Shown in pieces: positions 1 to 12,300 of a stretch of 64,000 nt of DNA; the first letter of the stretch is position 1; each line of letters begins with the position of its first letter. The DNA comes from Nannochloropsis oceanica (Eukaryota > Sar > Eustigmatophyceae > Eustigmatales > Monodopsidaceae). The stretch spans positions 571,501 through 635,500 of the forward strand of contig CP038114.1 in assembly GCA_004519485.1 (NCBI GenBank), read 5' to 3'. The translations under genes were made by a program, and so were the position numbers. The notes beneath the pieces are model-generated. The model was given only the letters and a program-made list of their open reading frames with translations, made no database searches and was not told the DNA's origin.

Positions 1-535
1 TTACCCATGCACCACCCCACCACTTGCCCTGTCGCACGAAAGATGGAAAGAAATCAGGTCTACAAATTTCACTTGGTGACTTGGTGTGTGTGTGTCTTTT
101 TCCTATGTATGTAGTGCATTTGGCGTTCCCGAGTAATTTCTTCCCAGGTGGTCGTCGCCTCGCGGGTCCACCCACATAAGTCCCTCCCTCCCTCCTCATC
201 GCCAGTTTTCAGAGCCCATATGAACGTTTGCACCACATGGAATCCCTCTGCACCCCATACATGCACGTGCACACAATCAAACACATACAGTGCCATTGTA
301 AGCAAAGAGACGTGAAGAGATGACACAGGCAGTCAGTCGTACCAATGCCAGGTACAGCCGCAGAGCAGCCCGCAAAAATGAAGGTACCGCCATTTTTCAG
401 CATCGTCCTCCTTCATCACAAGACCAATGCACACACACATTAGTGCCAAATATGTAGAAAATAACAAGCTAGAAGGTAAAAACACTACCATATGACCACA
501 CCCCAGAATACGAAGAAAAACATAAAATAACAACT
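1..535. other. Unassigned sequence at the window edge
   Basis: I see no recognisable gene. Short open frames exist on both strands but have no familiar motif. The stretch ends where similarity to the cupin gene at 4696-7850 begins, near base 536. Confidence 0.4.
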
Positions 536-1345
536 GTCGTTGTGGTGAGAGTGTCATCAGCTGGGGGCGTGATGAGGGAGCCGCCTGCAAGGAAAACCAG
601 AGATGGAGGTAGGGAAGGGTTGGGTCATTGAATGTGAAGAAAGACCGAAATGTGTGGCCTCCATCCATCCATCCATCCATCCCTCCATCCATCCCTCCCT
701 CCCTCCCTCCCTACCCTTTTCCAGTCCAGACGAATCGGATGTTTCACCCAACCGTCCTCGTCTAGCTCAGGACCCTGGAGGAGGGAGGAAGGAAGGGAGG
801 GAGGAAGGGAGGCAGAGTCAGCGGATGGCGTGAAAGTAGGCGGAAGGAGGGAGGAAAGGAGGGAGGGAGGGAAGGAGGGAAGGAGGGAAAGAGGGGGACT
901 TCGAGAAGACGGTTTGTACGAAAGAGGAAGAAAGGAAGACGGCGAGCGAGGGAGGATGGGAGGGAGGGAGGGAGGAGGGTACGGACCATGAGAGTGTAGA
1001 CGCCATCGGGGGCAGCGTGGACGGCCAGGTCCAGGGCGACGGAGTTGTGACTGGCAGTAGGGAGGGAGGGAGGGAGGGAAGGAGGGAGGGAGAGAGGGAG
1101 AGTAAGTCAAAGGACGAGGTGGAAGAGAGGGAGGGCGTGTGGCCGGTGGGCACGGAGGAAGAAAGGGAGGGGAGGAGAATGTTCATGAATCCCATTGGAG
1201 GGAGGGAGGGAGGGAGGACGTACCGGTGGGGGGGCTGATGCGTCTTCTTGGGGAGAAGGTTGAGGAGTGACCAGAGGATGGGCGTGAGGGTCTTGGTGTT
1301 GCTCTCCGTGATGCAGTCCCCCAAAAGGATACCTGGAGAAGAGGG
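536..1345 (-). pseudogene. Truncated duplicate of exons 8-11 of the cupin gene
   Basis: This stretch repeats about 5775-4937 of the cupin gene downstream, in the same orientation. Copies of four exons can be read on the minus strand: exon 8 at about 1210-1333 (contains KKTHQPPHR), exon 9 at about 980-1041, exon 10 at about 719-779 (GPELDEDGWVKHPIRLDW), and the start of exon 11 at about 542-585. The exon 9 copy differs from the parent by about one base in 65 and the exon 8 copy by about six in 120, so the duplication looks fairly recent. Introns with GGGA runs came along but have different repeat lengths. The copy lacks exons 1-7 and the end of exon 11. The parent's Trp-Trp-His-Ser-His-His stretch is lost, because the sequence diverges right after ITPP. 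It has no start and cannot encode the metal site, so I call it a non-functional fragment. Confidence 0.8.
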
Positions 1346-1795
1346 GGGTGGAGGAGGAAAAAAAGACGAAATCGAAGACAAAGACAAAGAAGAAGAAGCA
1401 TGGGGGAAAAAAAAGGAATGATAGAAGCGTTTGCACTATCTTGATTCACCGGCTACATTTTGGACTTTAGTTACCTGTCTTGAAGATCTACACGGAAAAT
1501 TGAGCCATGTTTTCCTCCTCCCGCATGCAGGCTTCAAAGAAGCCTCTTGTAGACGTATGAGGCAATTGAAGCTCTCAACATAAGTGGCACACGAGCAACA
1601 AATAAAAACACATACACAACACAACACAAACACGAACAAAGGCATTGTCACACGCCTAGACAAGTCGACACATCACGTATGGAAGGTGGAGCTTCCAGAC
1701 TGACAAGGGGCATACAGAACCTTATCATCATAAACACATTAGAGACGGGAGCGAGACATGAAACTTGTCATGGTTATGATCCGTTGTAAGGCCGT
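1346..1795. other. Intergenic, no gene seen
   Basis: Lies between the cupin fragment and the stop codon of the secreted-protein gene. It may hold that gene's 3' untranslated region. No motif seen. Confidence 0.4.
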
Positions 1796-2395
1796 TTATG
1801 GTTTCCCGCCACCGGTAGGGGCGGGAGTAGGGGCACCAGGCGTGCAGAGGTACCTGGTGGATTTGGCTCCATCTTTCTCTGTACAGTCCGTGTTGGTGAC
1901 AGCAAGGGTGCCAACGTTGCCCGCAGCGAAGATAACAGTCAGAGGCGTCGCCACAGTGGCCGTGAACTCCTGACGGCGGAAAACGCCCGAAAGCTTGTAA
2001 TAGAAAGATTCGCTGCTGGTCTTGTTGTGCTTCTTCTGCGCCGAGATCATGGCGCTCTTGGGGAGCTTATTGATCTTCCTCAGCGTGTAACGGGCACCCG
2101 TAACCTTGCAAACGGTTCCCTTATCGTTGAGGAGCGGGTTGCACTCACTAGGGGCAAAGTTCACGGCACTAATGTTGACGTTGTTCGAGTCCACAAGCCT
2201 CACGTTCAAGCCAATGTCATCCACCAAGGGAACATACGTCCCGGTAGGGTCGTCGACGTAGCCCTTGAGACTCCATTGGTCCTTGTTCTCCCTGGCCACG
2301 TCGACAGCCTTGATGGAGGTGAGGGTCACCATCGGCTGAGCCGCAGTCAGGACAAACGTGGTGCCGAGGGCAAGGAGAGAAAAAGCGCTACGCAT
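1796..2395 (-). CDS. Small secreted protein of unknown function
   Basis: Intact single-exon frame of 199 residues. It starts with a clear signal peptide: MRSAFSLLALGTTFVLTAAQ has a basic start, a hydrophobic core and a small-residue cleavage site. The mature part is beta-rich in appearance, with a segment WSLKGYVDDPTGTYVPLVDD and at least two possible N-glycosylation sites (Asn-Ile-Ser and Asn-Lys-Thr). Four cysteines could form two disulfides. It ends in a Pro/Thr/Gly tail (APTPAPTGGGKP) like the linkers of extracellular wall proteins. Codon use is regular, with no GGGA repeats inside, and it is intronless unlike most neighbours. I do not recognise the family. It sits between the two direct copies of the cupin exons. 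An extracellular or wall-associated role is inferred from the signal peptide alone. Confidence 0.75.
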   Translation of the reverse strand: MRSAFSLLALGTTFVLTAAQPMVTLTSIKAVDVARENKDQWSLKGYVDDPTGTYVPLVDDIGLNVRLVDSNNVNISAVNFAPSECNPLLNDKGTVCKVTGARYTLRKINKLPKSAMISAQKKHNKTSSESFYYKLSGVFRRQEFTATVATPLTVIFAAGNVGTLAVTNTDCTEKDGAKSTRYLCTPGAPTPAPTGGGKP

Positions 2396-4093
2396 GATGT
2401 GTCACGTGTGTTTGCTGTGGTGGTGTGAGTTGACATATTGGAGGTAGATGAGTGCATTGCTTTGATCCTTACAACAGCTGTCATATAATAGCCCAATATC
2501 TACTGAATAAGCGAAATTTAGGGACCAGGAGGAAGCAAGAAGCAGAGGGTGAGCATCGTTTCAAATATTCTGTGTATAAAGGTTTTCTACATGGATCCTG
2601 TGTGCGGGTTAGGTGAAGGGGGTGCGCAATGCATGCACTCACAGCTGGCATGTGACGGAAAAAGGTTATGGGGACGACGACAAAAGGGCTCAAGAATGGT
2701 GCCAGAAGGCAAGGGGTATGGTGCAAATGCTCGACGACATTGTATCTGCCTGGTGGCAGGCAAGTTTCCCTTCCTGACCCACAGGCCAATTGTGTGCATG
2801 CGGTGAGGTCAAACGCCCGTGTTGTGAGAGGGGCGAGACAGCGCAGTGGTTCCCTTCGTGCTGTGGTCACTGTAGCCCTCTTACTAAGGACGCGTTGCAT
2901 CGCGCCACACTTGGACCAAATCGTGCTACCATAGGATAGCATAGCGCAAAGAAGTTAGGGAATCCATGGGGCGCTCAGAGTCCCTCAGGTAGAGACCAAT
3001 CAGTGATTGGGGCCAGCCTCTGGTCGATTACATGTGTGTGCATGTGACAAGAACAATGTACAAAGAATTATCACACACAACAGGAAGACGGAAGAGCAAA
3101 AGCGCATTTTGGAAGTTTTTATTTCTCTGGTTTTTGGTTTTTTTTGTTTTTTTTTGGTTTTTGTGATTTCCGGTTGGCGGTTGGTTTCCTTTTGTTTTTC
3201 GGTTGGCCCTCCCTCTGAGAAAAGCAAAAATTTGAAACCAGGAGCGACATACTCAAGAGGAAAGAAAGACAAAATCGCCGCAGCTGCGGATGGTTGTGGA
3301 AGCGATGCTCCATCGAGCAGCGCTAATGGTGGCGGTAGCGGTCACTGCGGTGTCAATAGCATCCCAGAGGTCCCACTCTGGCGGGAGTGCGCCGCAGTCT
3401 ACGGTTGGAAGATAGATCATGGATGACACCATCTCATACAGCGCAACGACTGAGATCGAGAATTCTTGGGTGTTGGATAACATCCAAGGTCTTAACGAGA
3501 TCTTCACTACCATAGAATTCATATGGCGGATGGCATATAGCCGGCGTTTTGAATCTTTGCAAGGAACATTAAACGTGAAGAGGCAATCCATTTTATGGCA
3601 CCAAGAGTGCGCGTCTCCAACCGCTGGCGCGATAATCATTATAATCCTTTGGCAACTGTTTCCCGAGAGTTGAATTCGATAACACTGCGGATAGCCTGAA
3701 GAATGGGAGACATAAGAATAACGAGTGCAAGACGCTGTATAGGATAGTAGAGGGAGGGGATCATTTTATTCCTCTAGTTTCATTTTGAACCAAGAAGAGC
3801 AGCGACCAAATTGGTGTTTTGTGGTTTTAATGCTTGTGGTGCATCTTTGATGTGTCGTCGTTTTCCATTCATGTTATTTTTGTGTTCCTTTGACGTCGTT
3901 TTCCTTTCTTCCCCTACACTACTCCCTCGCGTTCTACGTGCCATGGGGACGTTCTCATTTTTGGTGCAATCCTAACAAATGATGATGCAAGCGAAGTCGA
4001 GGGGGAGAGGGAGCAAGAAATAGAAAAGATTGAGCATAGCAAGAGGGGATCAATGCATCCCCTCGTCTCCCATGTTGCTTTTGCTGTTGTTGC

Positions 4094-4134
<41 letters not shown>

Positions 4135-4695
4135 TTGTTGATCTTGTTGTTGTTGTCGCTAATGCAAGTTGCATTTCCCTTCTCTATCCCTCGTTCCCTC
4201 CCTCCTCGCTCTTTCTCCTCCGCCCTCCTTTCGCTGCTCCTGCCGAACCGGAAATAAATGACCAAGACGCCTCTTGCCCCCGAAAACAATCAACCGTACT
4301 AACAATCGACAAACACTCAGATGACAATAGTAAGTGGAAAGAGAGAATACCGAAACCATGTAGTCAAGACCAAATAAAAACCCGCCTTCCTCCCCTTCCC
4401 TCCCTCGCTACCTGGCCACCTCCTTCCATCCTTCTTTCCTCCTCCTCTCTTTTCCTCTCTTTGTCTGTACATCTCCCCCGTTCATTTCCATATTCTTCTG
4501 TCTTTTCCTTTTTCATGTTGTTACCTTCTCCTCTCCGAACAACCATAATCATCGACACGATTCTCCTCTCCTTTCTCTGACAAGTCCCTTTTTGGTTCCA
4601 ACCCTACCCTCCCTCTCAGCCTCTCTCTCGATTCCAGTCCTCATCTCCCCTCATCATCGACCTTTTTCCTCTTTTATCTTCTTCCTTCTCCCCCT
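2396..4695. other. Intergenic, 2.3 kb, no convincing gene
   Basis: Contains a poly-T/G patch near 3117-3200, a (GCT)n run at 4094-4130 and pyrimidine-rich sequence from about 4180 to 4690, which is probably 3' flank of the cupin gene. Frames at about 3253-3670 on both strands lack family motifs. A plus-strand frame there faintly resembles a voltage-gated channel segment, but I do not call it. Confidence 0.4.
4094..4130. repeat. (GCT)n trinucleotide repeat
   Basis: About twelve uninterrupted GCT units followed by GTT units, in non-coding sequence downstream of the cupin gene. Confidence 0.9.
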
Positions 4696-7600
4696 CTATT
4701 CGATGCGCGGCCACTTATTGGCCTTGGAAAATCGGATGTCCAGGGACCGCCTGGGGGAGGGAGGGAGGAAATGAGGGAGGGAGGGAGGGAGGGAGGGAAT
4801 GGAGAGCCAATCAGAGAAAGAGAAAGGAGGGCGAGAAAGAGGGTGCCGTGCATGTGCGTGTGAGGGAAAGAACGACATACATGTGGGTGTAGAGGCCGGC
4901 GTCTTGCATCGGCAGGACCCATGCGTCCTCGTCCGTGTCGTTGTGGTGCGAGTGCCACCAGCCGGGAGGCGTGATGAAGGAGCCGCCTGCGGAGGAAACC
5001 AGAGAGGGAGGGAGGGAAGGAGGGAAGGAATGAGTCATTGGATGTGAAGAGAGACCGAGATGTGTGGCATCCCTCCCTCCCTCCCTCCCTCCCTCCCTAC
5101 CCGTTTTCCAGTCCAGACGGATCGGATCTTTCACCCAACCGTCCTCGCCTAGCTCAGGCCCCTGGAGGAGGGAGGGAGGGAGGGAGGGAGGGAGGGAGGG
5201 AGGGAGGGAGGGAGGGAGGGAGGCAGAGTCAGCGGATGGCGTGAAAGTAGGCGGAAGGAGGGAGGGAAGGAGGGAGAGAAGGAGGGGAGCCTGGAGGAGA
5301 CTGTTTGTACGAAAGAGGAAGAAAGGAAGACGGCGAGGGAGGGAGGGAGGGGGGGAGGGAGGGAGGGACGTACGGACCATGAGAGTGTAGACGCCATCGG
5401 GGGCAGCGTGGACGGCCAGGTCTAGGGCGACGGAGTTGTGACTGGCAGTAGGGAGGGAGGGAGGGAGGGAGGGAAGGAGGGAGGGAAGGAGGGAGGGGGA
5501 ATTAAGTCAAAGGACGAGGTGGAAGGGAGGGGGGGCGTGTGGCCGGTGGGCACGGAGGAAAAAAGGGAGGTGAGGAAAATGTAAACGAATCCTATTGGAG
5601 GGATGGAGGGAGGGAGGGAGGGAGGGAGGGAAAGGGCGGAGGAGGAGGACGTACCGGTGGGGGGGCTGATGCGTCTTCTTGGGGAGGAGGTTGAGGAGTG
5701 ACCAGAGGGTGGGCGTGAGGGTCTTGGTGTTGCTCTCCGTGACGCGGTTCCCCAAAAGGATACCTGGAGGAGAGAGGGGAGGAGGGAGAAAGGTTAGAGG
5801 GAGGGAGGGAGGGAGGGAGGGACGGAAGGGGGGAGGAAGGGAGGGAGGGAGGGAGGGAGGGGTTGTCGATGGACGCACCGAGGCGGTTCTTGTGCTCGGA
5901 ACCGTCGGCGTGGCGAAGTTCCTCCACCTGAACAGGGAGGGACAAGAAGAGAAGAAACGAGTCAAGAGAGGAGGAGGAAGTGGAGGAGGGGGAGGAATAA
6001 TAGAGGACATGTATGAGAGGAGGTTATTCTTCCCATCACCGGTCTTACCCTCCCTTTTTCCCTCCCTCCCTTCCTCCCTCCTTACGTGGGCTTCGAGCAC
6101 ATCCTTGCGGTAGACCGTGGGCGCAAAAGTTTTGACATTAGGCGCCACGCCCAGATATTTCAGAAGAGGCGCGTCACTCACCCAATAGAGGGCCAAGTCT
6201 TCCTCCGCCTGAGGAAGGGAGGGAAGGAGGGAGGGAGGATGAGAACAAAAGACGAGCGGATGGGAGGCGGAGGATGGAGGGGGTGGTAGGCGAGCCAAGT
6301 GACATTCTTTTGATTTTAACAATGAGGCTTAATCACAGCTTATCTCGACTTCACACGAGGACCAAAAACAAATAGTACCGTGCAGAGTGGGAGGGAGGGA
6401 GAGAGGGAGGGAGGGAGGGCGTACCTCGTGGAGAATGGGCCCGGCGGCGTGGGGCATGACGAAGAGGTCGCCCTGCTTGTATACCACCTGCAAGTTGTGC
6501 TCCGTGCTGGTGCTCTTGCCTTGGCCGCGGATGACGTAGAAGGCCTGGGGAGCAGGGAGGGAGGGAGGGAGGGAGGGAGGGAGGGAGGGAGGGAGGGAGC
6601 ACGAGAGGTGAGTACATGGGCACGGTGCCGGTCCTCTGGCCCAGGCAGAGGGGGGTGGGGAAGGAAGAAGAGAAGAAAAAAAGGAGCGAAAGGGAGCGGA
6701 AGCGAGGGAATTAGGATGACGGGTGATGAAAATATTCCGTCTGCTCGGGAGGGAGGGAGGGAGAGAAGGAGGGGGGAAGGGAGGGAGGGAACTACCTGCG
6801 AGGTAGCACAGGCCTGCGTTTCGATGGACTCGTCCTTGAGGACACGGACATAGGCAGCCAGGAGGTTGGGAGACGTGGCTTGGTAATCCACACCCATGTG
6901 GGCAGAGAGATCGAAGTGCAGGATGCGCGTGGGGCCTGGGAGGAGGGAGGGAGGGAGGGAGGGAGGGAGGGAGGAAGGGGATGACTCGGAGAGTGAATCG
7001 ACAGGTCTGAGGATAGGACTTGCAGAATATAAATATTAAAAAATAGAGAGCTGCAAGTTGGATGTCTCCGGGCGACGAAGTTATGTATCACCCCCACCCA
7101 CACACACAGGATGCAGGGCATGCAGGGCGTGGAGGGAAGGAGGGGGGGAAGACGCACCAGACTCGTGGAGCTCGGGGGGGTGCGCAAGGGCAGGGATGGC
7201 TGCCATGTCCGGGTTGCAGGCCGAGACGTACTCGTAGATGCGGGCATCGGGGGTGTTGACCTTTCAGACAGGGAGGGGAGGAAGAGGGAGAGGAGGTGAG
7301 GGAGAAGTCCCTGTGACAAACCCACCCCATCTTCCTTCACTTCCGCCCTCAATGACTCGACAAGTGCCTTCTCTGTAGTTGCTGACCTTACTATCATTGA
7401 GGATCGTGAACCCATGAGAGTCTGCGGCGGCAGCGGAGGCTTTCGCCTCGCCGTTGGCCATCTAGAAGGAGAAAGGGATGCGGTGGGAGAGAGAGAGAGG
7501 AAGAGACAGGGTGAGCTTCTGATGTGATTGATCTCATATCGCAAGCACGTCCCTCTTTCCCTATTTCGACTTTCACTCCTGTCCACAAAGGTTGAAGAGA

Positions 7601-7850
7601 GCATTCGCACCTTCGTGAACCTGAACTGCGGCTGCCTTTTCGTGCATGCGGTCCCACGTCCGATGTGGACCCTTACGTACGTTTCGTCCTTCCTGGACAA
7701 TTGATCCTCCTTCCCTCCCATACCGTCCCTGCATTTATGTCTCTCCAACTCCCCTCACCCGCCGCCTACCTTCTGTTTCTTGGCAACGCCCGAATCGGTC
7801 CCTTCCTCTGCCGGCACGATGACCTCCTTGGTGACAGCTGGGGGAGTCAT
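4696..7850 (-). CDS. Gentisate 1,2-dioxygenase-like bicupin protein
   Basis: Twelve exons join in frame to 361 residues: 7770-7850, 7387-7461, 7158-7260, 6796-6935, 6425-6544, 6086-6208, 5879-5927, 5655-5763, 5378-5441, 5101-5161, 4881-4986 and 4696-4750. All boundaries are GT/AG and phases agree. The first cupin half contains AFYVIRGQGKS and GDLFVMPHAAG. The second has PPHRHNSVALDLAV, the His-X-His metal motif of a cupin, followed by GGSFITPPGWWHSHHND, which supplies the downstream histidines. Order and motifs match the gentisate/1-hydroxy-2-naphthoate dioxygenase class of RmlC-like cupins, Fe(II) enzymes that open aromatic rings. Substrate is not proven. No targeting peptide is evident, so the protein is probably cytosolic. 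Starting at 7850 adds 27 residues before an internal Met at 7461, which is an alternative start. The introns carry long TCCC runs on the coding strand. Part of the gene is duplicated at 536-1345. Confidence 0.85.
5168..5222. repeat. (GGGA)n tract in cupin intron 9
   Basis: About fourteen perfect GGGA units on the plus strand. On the coding strand this is (TCCC)n lying just before the exon 9 side of the intron. The duplicate copy near 780-835 has a shorter, degenerate tract at the same place. Confidence 0.95.
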
Positions 7851-9329
7851 TTTGTATCGTTCGCTCGGCTTCGCAAGGCGAACAGATGAAGTGGCTGGTG
7901 TTAATGTTATAGTGTGCTGTGTTGGAAAGGGGAGGACGGAGGATAAAAGATTTGACGGGGGGAGTGAAGAATGTATGTACATGCAAGACGCCGCTTAAAG
8001 ACCAAGATCGAACTGGGGCGAGCACCTCATTTGCATGACACCCCCGGCCTTCCTTCCTTCAGATAGAAGGCACAGTCCACGCCCCAAAGACAAATAGCGA
8101 CAAGGCTCTGCATGTGATGAAAGACGAGTCTTTGCAGAAGTACGCAAGGTGCGGTTGGCTTGGTCTTGGCCAGGGTTGACGTTCTGTTCTCTCAGCTTCT
8201 GCAGGAACACTGCTGCGACGCTCGCTTCGTTTATGACCCGATGCATTTTCAAGAGGCGGTAAAAACATGAAGTTGCCTTTGTAAGGAGAAGCCCAAGCCT
8301 TCGGTGTAGCACTTGGAACGATCGAATTTGTGCACATCAGAGAGTGGTTGGCATTTTATTTCATGGATGCACAGGACTATAGTCGTAAAGCGGTGTGTAT
8401 TTGTGGATCTGGAAGACCGAGGCTTGCCGTCCCGAAGCTTCATCTCCGCCCAAAAATCCGTTGCACCGTGTTCTTCTATTTGCTCCTTCGATTGACTTTT
8501 TGGACCTTTAGGACGCGTGGACTGAGGCTCTTCCTCTCTCCGTGACCCAAACAACGTGTGCGCCCAATTCGTGGACCGGTGAGTATAGGGACAGCGAAAA
8601 CAAACTTACCACGTAATGCATGTTAAGCTGTGGGACAAATGTGAAGCGGTGGACCAAATTTTAGCACTATTCTCGGGCGAGAAAACGAGACAGAGCGTAA
8701 ACCAAACGTTACTTATGGAGGCTTCATGTGTATAGCACATGCTCCAGAGCATCTTCTCTCCCATTTTGACCCTCATTATTTGCTTCTGCCAAAGGCAAGT
8801 AAGGAAACCTTACTTGCGTATCCCTGTAATTTGACACGGCCTTCATGGATTCCCCTTCCCCAGTTTCTATGTCTTTTAATTGGGTAATGTAAAACATGCA
8901 TTAAGCTCTGCTTCAATCTGAAACTTCATCCCCTTGGCCTACACTAGGACTCGCTGCGCGACACAGTTAAACAATCGTTGTGTTTTAATGAGTGTTCATC
9001 ATATCCAATGGTAATTCATGTTCCCCCATCCAAAATCTCGGTCTTCAAATCCGTGTTTTCGCTTTATGGCGTGAGAATTTTGCGCCCTTTATTACTATTA
9101 TTTTAATTGCAACATTCACGCACTAATATTCAAAAACACAGAAAATCTCTCTCAGAGCCCAACCTATTAAAATTGACGGCCTGGAGTCCTACCCCTAGCA
9201 CTGTCTTGCACATCACAGGCGGAGGGGGCAAATGGAGAAAGGAACGCCAACCCGAAATGACGAGGTATATCGCCTGCCAGTCTCCTGACTCCCAACTCTC
9301 TTTATGTCCCTGGGTTGATTTCTTTGAGC
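7851..9329. other. Intergenic, 1.5 kb, no gene seen
   Basis: Upstream of the cupin gene and downstream of the ABC transporter stop. It contains a small perfect hairpin at 8795-8817 (ten-base arms GCAAGTAAGG, three-base loop). Short frames around 8059-8554 have no recognised motif. Confidence 0.4.
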
Positions 9330-12300
9330 TTAAGACTTCTTCTTCAGCGAGCGCAAGAAGAGGTAGGCCATGCCAAGGTAGCAAGGGATCATGGCTGTCA
9401 AAATGCCGATGTTTCGCCAGACGTTCTGAGGGTCGATGCCCTGAGAGCTCAGGTATAGGTCGCCGGTGGGCAGGCAGATGGACACCTGGAGGGAGGGAAT
9501 GACAGGGAAGGAGAGAGGTAGGAAATGAGGGAGGGGTGAAAGGATGCGTCCAATGTGGTGGAATGGTTTTTGTGACATCCGACTTAAACGACCCTAGAGT
9601 TCTATCTTGGACTAAACTACACGTAGGACCATCCTCATCCCACCCTCCTTCCCTTCTCAAGGACTCACCTGCCCTGACGCTGCAATCTCCTCAGGCGTAA
9701 AGCAGTTGAAAACGCGGCCCTCCAAGTCCAGCGCCAACAGATTCTGCAAACAGTAGCGGTAAAACGAGAGCCACTTGAAGGGGGCCAGGTAGACAGGGAT
9801 CTTGTCTATCATGGATTAGAAGGGGAGATTAGGGAAGTTAGTGCTTCATAGCAATAATATCTTCATTTCGACTTGCACTAAAAGACTTAAATTCACGGCC
9901 ATTAGGAAAAGCGATAGCGAAGAGAGATTAAGAGGAGTTCCTGGTGCCACTGATTGATCTTGGGACCCTCAAGGTCATTTCCTCCCTCCTTCTGCACCTG
10001 CTTGAAGGACAAAACCCGAGGCCAGCATGAAGAGCAGGTAAAAGGCGCCACACCCGAGGAAGGCGGCAGAGTAGACGGAGGTGGCGCAGGAGACGAGGAG
10101 GCAGAGGGAGGTGGAGGTGATGCTCGTGACTGGAGGAATGGGGAAGCGGAGGGACAGAACGAGGGAGAGGATGCACGCATGGCATGGTCAGCATCTATTC
10201 TGATTGTCGCCTCGATGATCGATCCAGGTACGGGCACCAGGGCACCATTGCGTATCGAGAAACACACGACGAGCGAGAATGTGTGAGACTGTCCATCCAT
10301 GAACGGAGAAAGGTCAGCGAGCACAATGGGCCTTGGAGACGACCACCCCTCCTTCCCTCCCTCCCGATGCTCACCAGTCAGAGTGAGCCAGTACATGGAC
10401 AGGTGGTAGAAGTCCGTGCGCAGGCCTGCCATATAGGCGGTGATGACGGCGTAGAAGATCGTGGGCACCAACCGCGTCGGCAAGATCTCGCAGAAAACCT
10501 GACGACGGGCGCAAGGAGGGAGGGGGAGGAGGGAGGATGGGTGGCGGGGAAAAGGGTCAGTTTGGGGAAGGACAGGGATGGAGGGAGGGACGGAGGGGGG
10601 AAGGGACAGGGGGAGGAAGGACCGGCCGTTCGCCTTCCTACTTTGGCGATAAAGTAGGCGCTGGTGCGGTAGAAGCCACTCGTCTTCTCGTGGACAAAGA
10701 GAGACCGTTCCTGAGGGAGGGAAGGAAGAAGGAAGATGAGGAGGAATGAGTAGAGGGAGGGTACCAGAGGTCAGTAATCTGATTTATTACTCTCTCGCGC
10801 CATTAAATCGCCCATCCCACTCTCCCCTCCCTCACGCCCTACCTGGATGAAGAGCTCGAGGGAGGTGATGGCGGAAAAGATGATCATGTAGGCAACCATA
10901 AACATGGCACCGATGTGGGCCTGAGGAAGGGAGGGAGGGAGGGAGGGAGGGAGGGAGGGAGGGAGGGAGGGAGGGAGGGAGGGAGAGAGGGAGGGGAGGG
11001 GGGGGGAGTCTGTGAGACAAGAGGTGCAAGGAAAGAGGGGAGACAATGCTGAGGCAGGGGAAGAAAGGAGGGAGGGAGGGAGGGAAGGAGGAAGCGTGCA
11101 CCTTCGTACCTGCATGGCATTGGGCCCGTCATCGAGATTTCCGTAGAAGAAGGCCCCGAGGATGACGGCCGAGGCCAGAAAAGAGAGGATTTGGAAGATG
11201 GAGGTGGCGGGATTGCGCATCACCGCGAGGAATGTGCGCTTGCTGACCTGGAAGGAAGGAAGGCGGGAGGGAGGGAGGGAGGGAGGGAGGGAGGGAGGGA
11301 GGGTGAGATTGGCCCAACGTGGTGGAGAGAATCCCTCATCCTCCAACCCTCCCTCCCTCCCTCCCTCCTTTCCCCTTTCCTTACCACCATGGTCTGGTGG
11401 CAGAAGGACGTGGCGTACTGCCGCACGTGCTTGGGCATGGGATTCGAGGCCCTAACATCGCCCCCCGAGGCCACCACCTACAGAGGGAGGGAGGGAGAGA
11501 GGGAGGGAGGGAGGGAGGGAGGGAGGAAGGAAGGAAGGGAGGGAGGGAGGGAAGAGTGCCCTTTGTTAGTGCGCCCGTTTTCGATGTATCTTAATCCCTC
11601 TCGAGCAAAGGAAGGAAGGGAGGGAGGGAGGGAGGGAGGGAGGGAGGGAGGGAGGGAGACACGTGCCTTGGCCTCGCACTCCTCCGCGATGGCCCGGCCC
11701 TGGTGACTGTTGTGGAAGGAGCGGGCGAGGAAGCCCATCTCCTCCACGTGCACTGAGCCCCCCATCGAGATCTGACGGTCCAGCTTGCGGACCTGAGGGA
11801 AAGGGGGGAGGGAGAGAGGGAGGGGGGGAGGGAGGGAGGGAGGGAGGGAGGGAGGGAGGGAGGGAGGGAGGCTGAGGACAGAGGAAACACATATCGAATC
11901 GTAACCATCTCCTCTAACTCTTGCCTAACTATAGCCCTCCCTCCTCATTCCTCCGTCTCGCCCTACCTCCCAACCTACCTGGTCACAAGTGACGTCAAGA
12001 AAGAAATCACACGGATTGTTGAACGCTGGAGGAACGAGGGAGGGAGGGAGGAAGGGAGGGAGGGAGGGAGGGTGGGTGTGTGCTACAAATCAAACAAATT
12101 AATTCCTGTGCTCGGATCCCTCCCTCCCTCCCTCCCTACCTCCCTCCCTCCCTCCCTCCCTACCTTCGCACTTGAAGCCGATGCTGTCGAAGTAATCGAC
12201 GCCCTGCATGGCACAGCCCTGGGAGAGGAGGGGAGGGAGGGCGGGAGGAAAGAAGGGAGGGAGGGAGGAAGGGAGGGAGATAATCACGAAGGAAGCGAGA

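Noticed and set aside
3253-3740. Plus-strand stretch faintly like voltage-gated potassium channel segments S1-S4 (IFTTIEFIWRMAYSRRF; LRIA.RMGDIRITSARR)
   Set aside because: The resemblance is short, spread over two frames with stops, and the pore motif is absent. It is too weak to call even as a remnant.
4030-4290. Poly-Leu, poly-Ala and poly-Ser frames
   Set aside because: They come from the (GCT)n microsatellite in three frames on two strands.
8059-8554. Overlapping frames of about 90-100 residues on both strands
   Set aside because: No start context, motif, or splice partner; likely chance frames in intergenic DNA.
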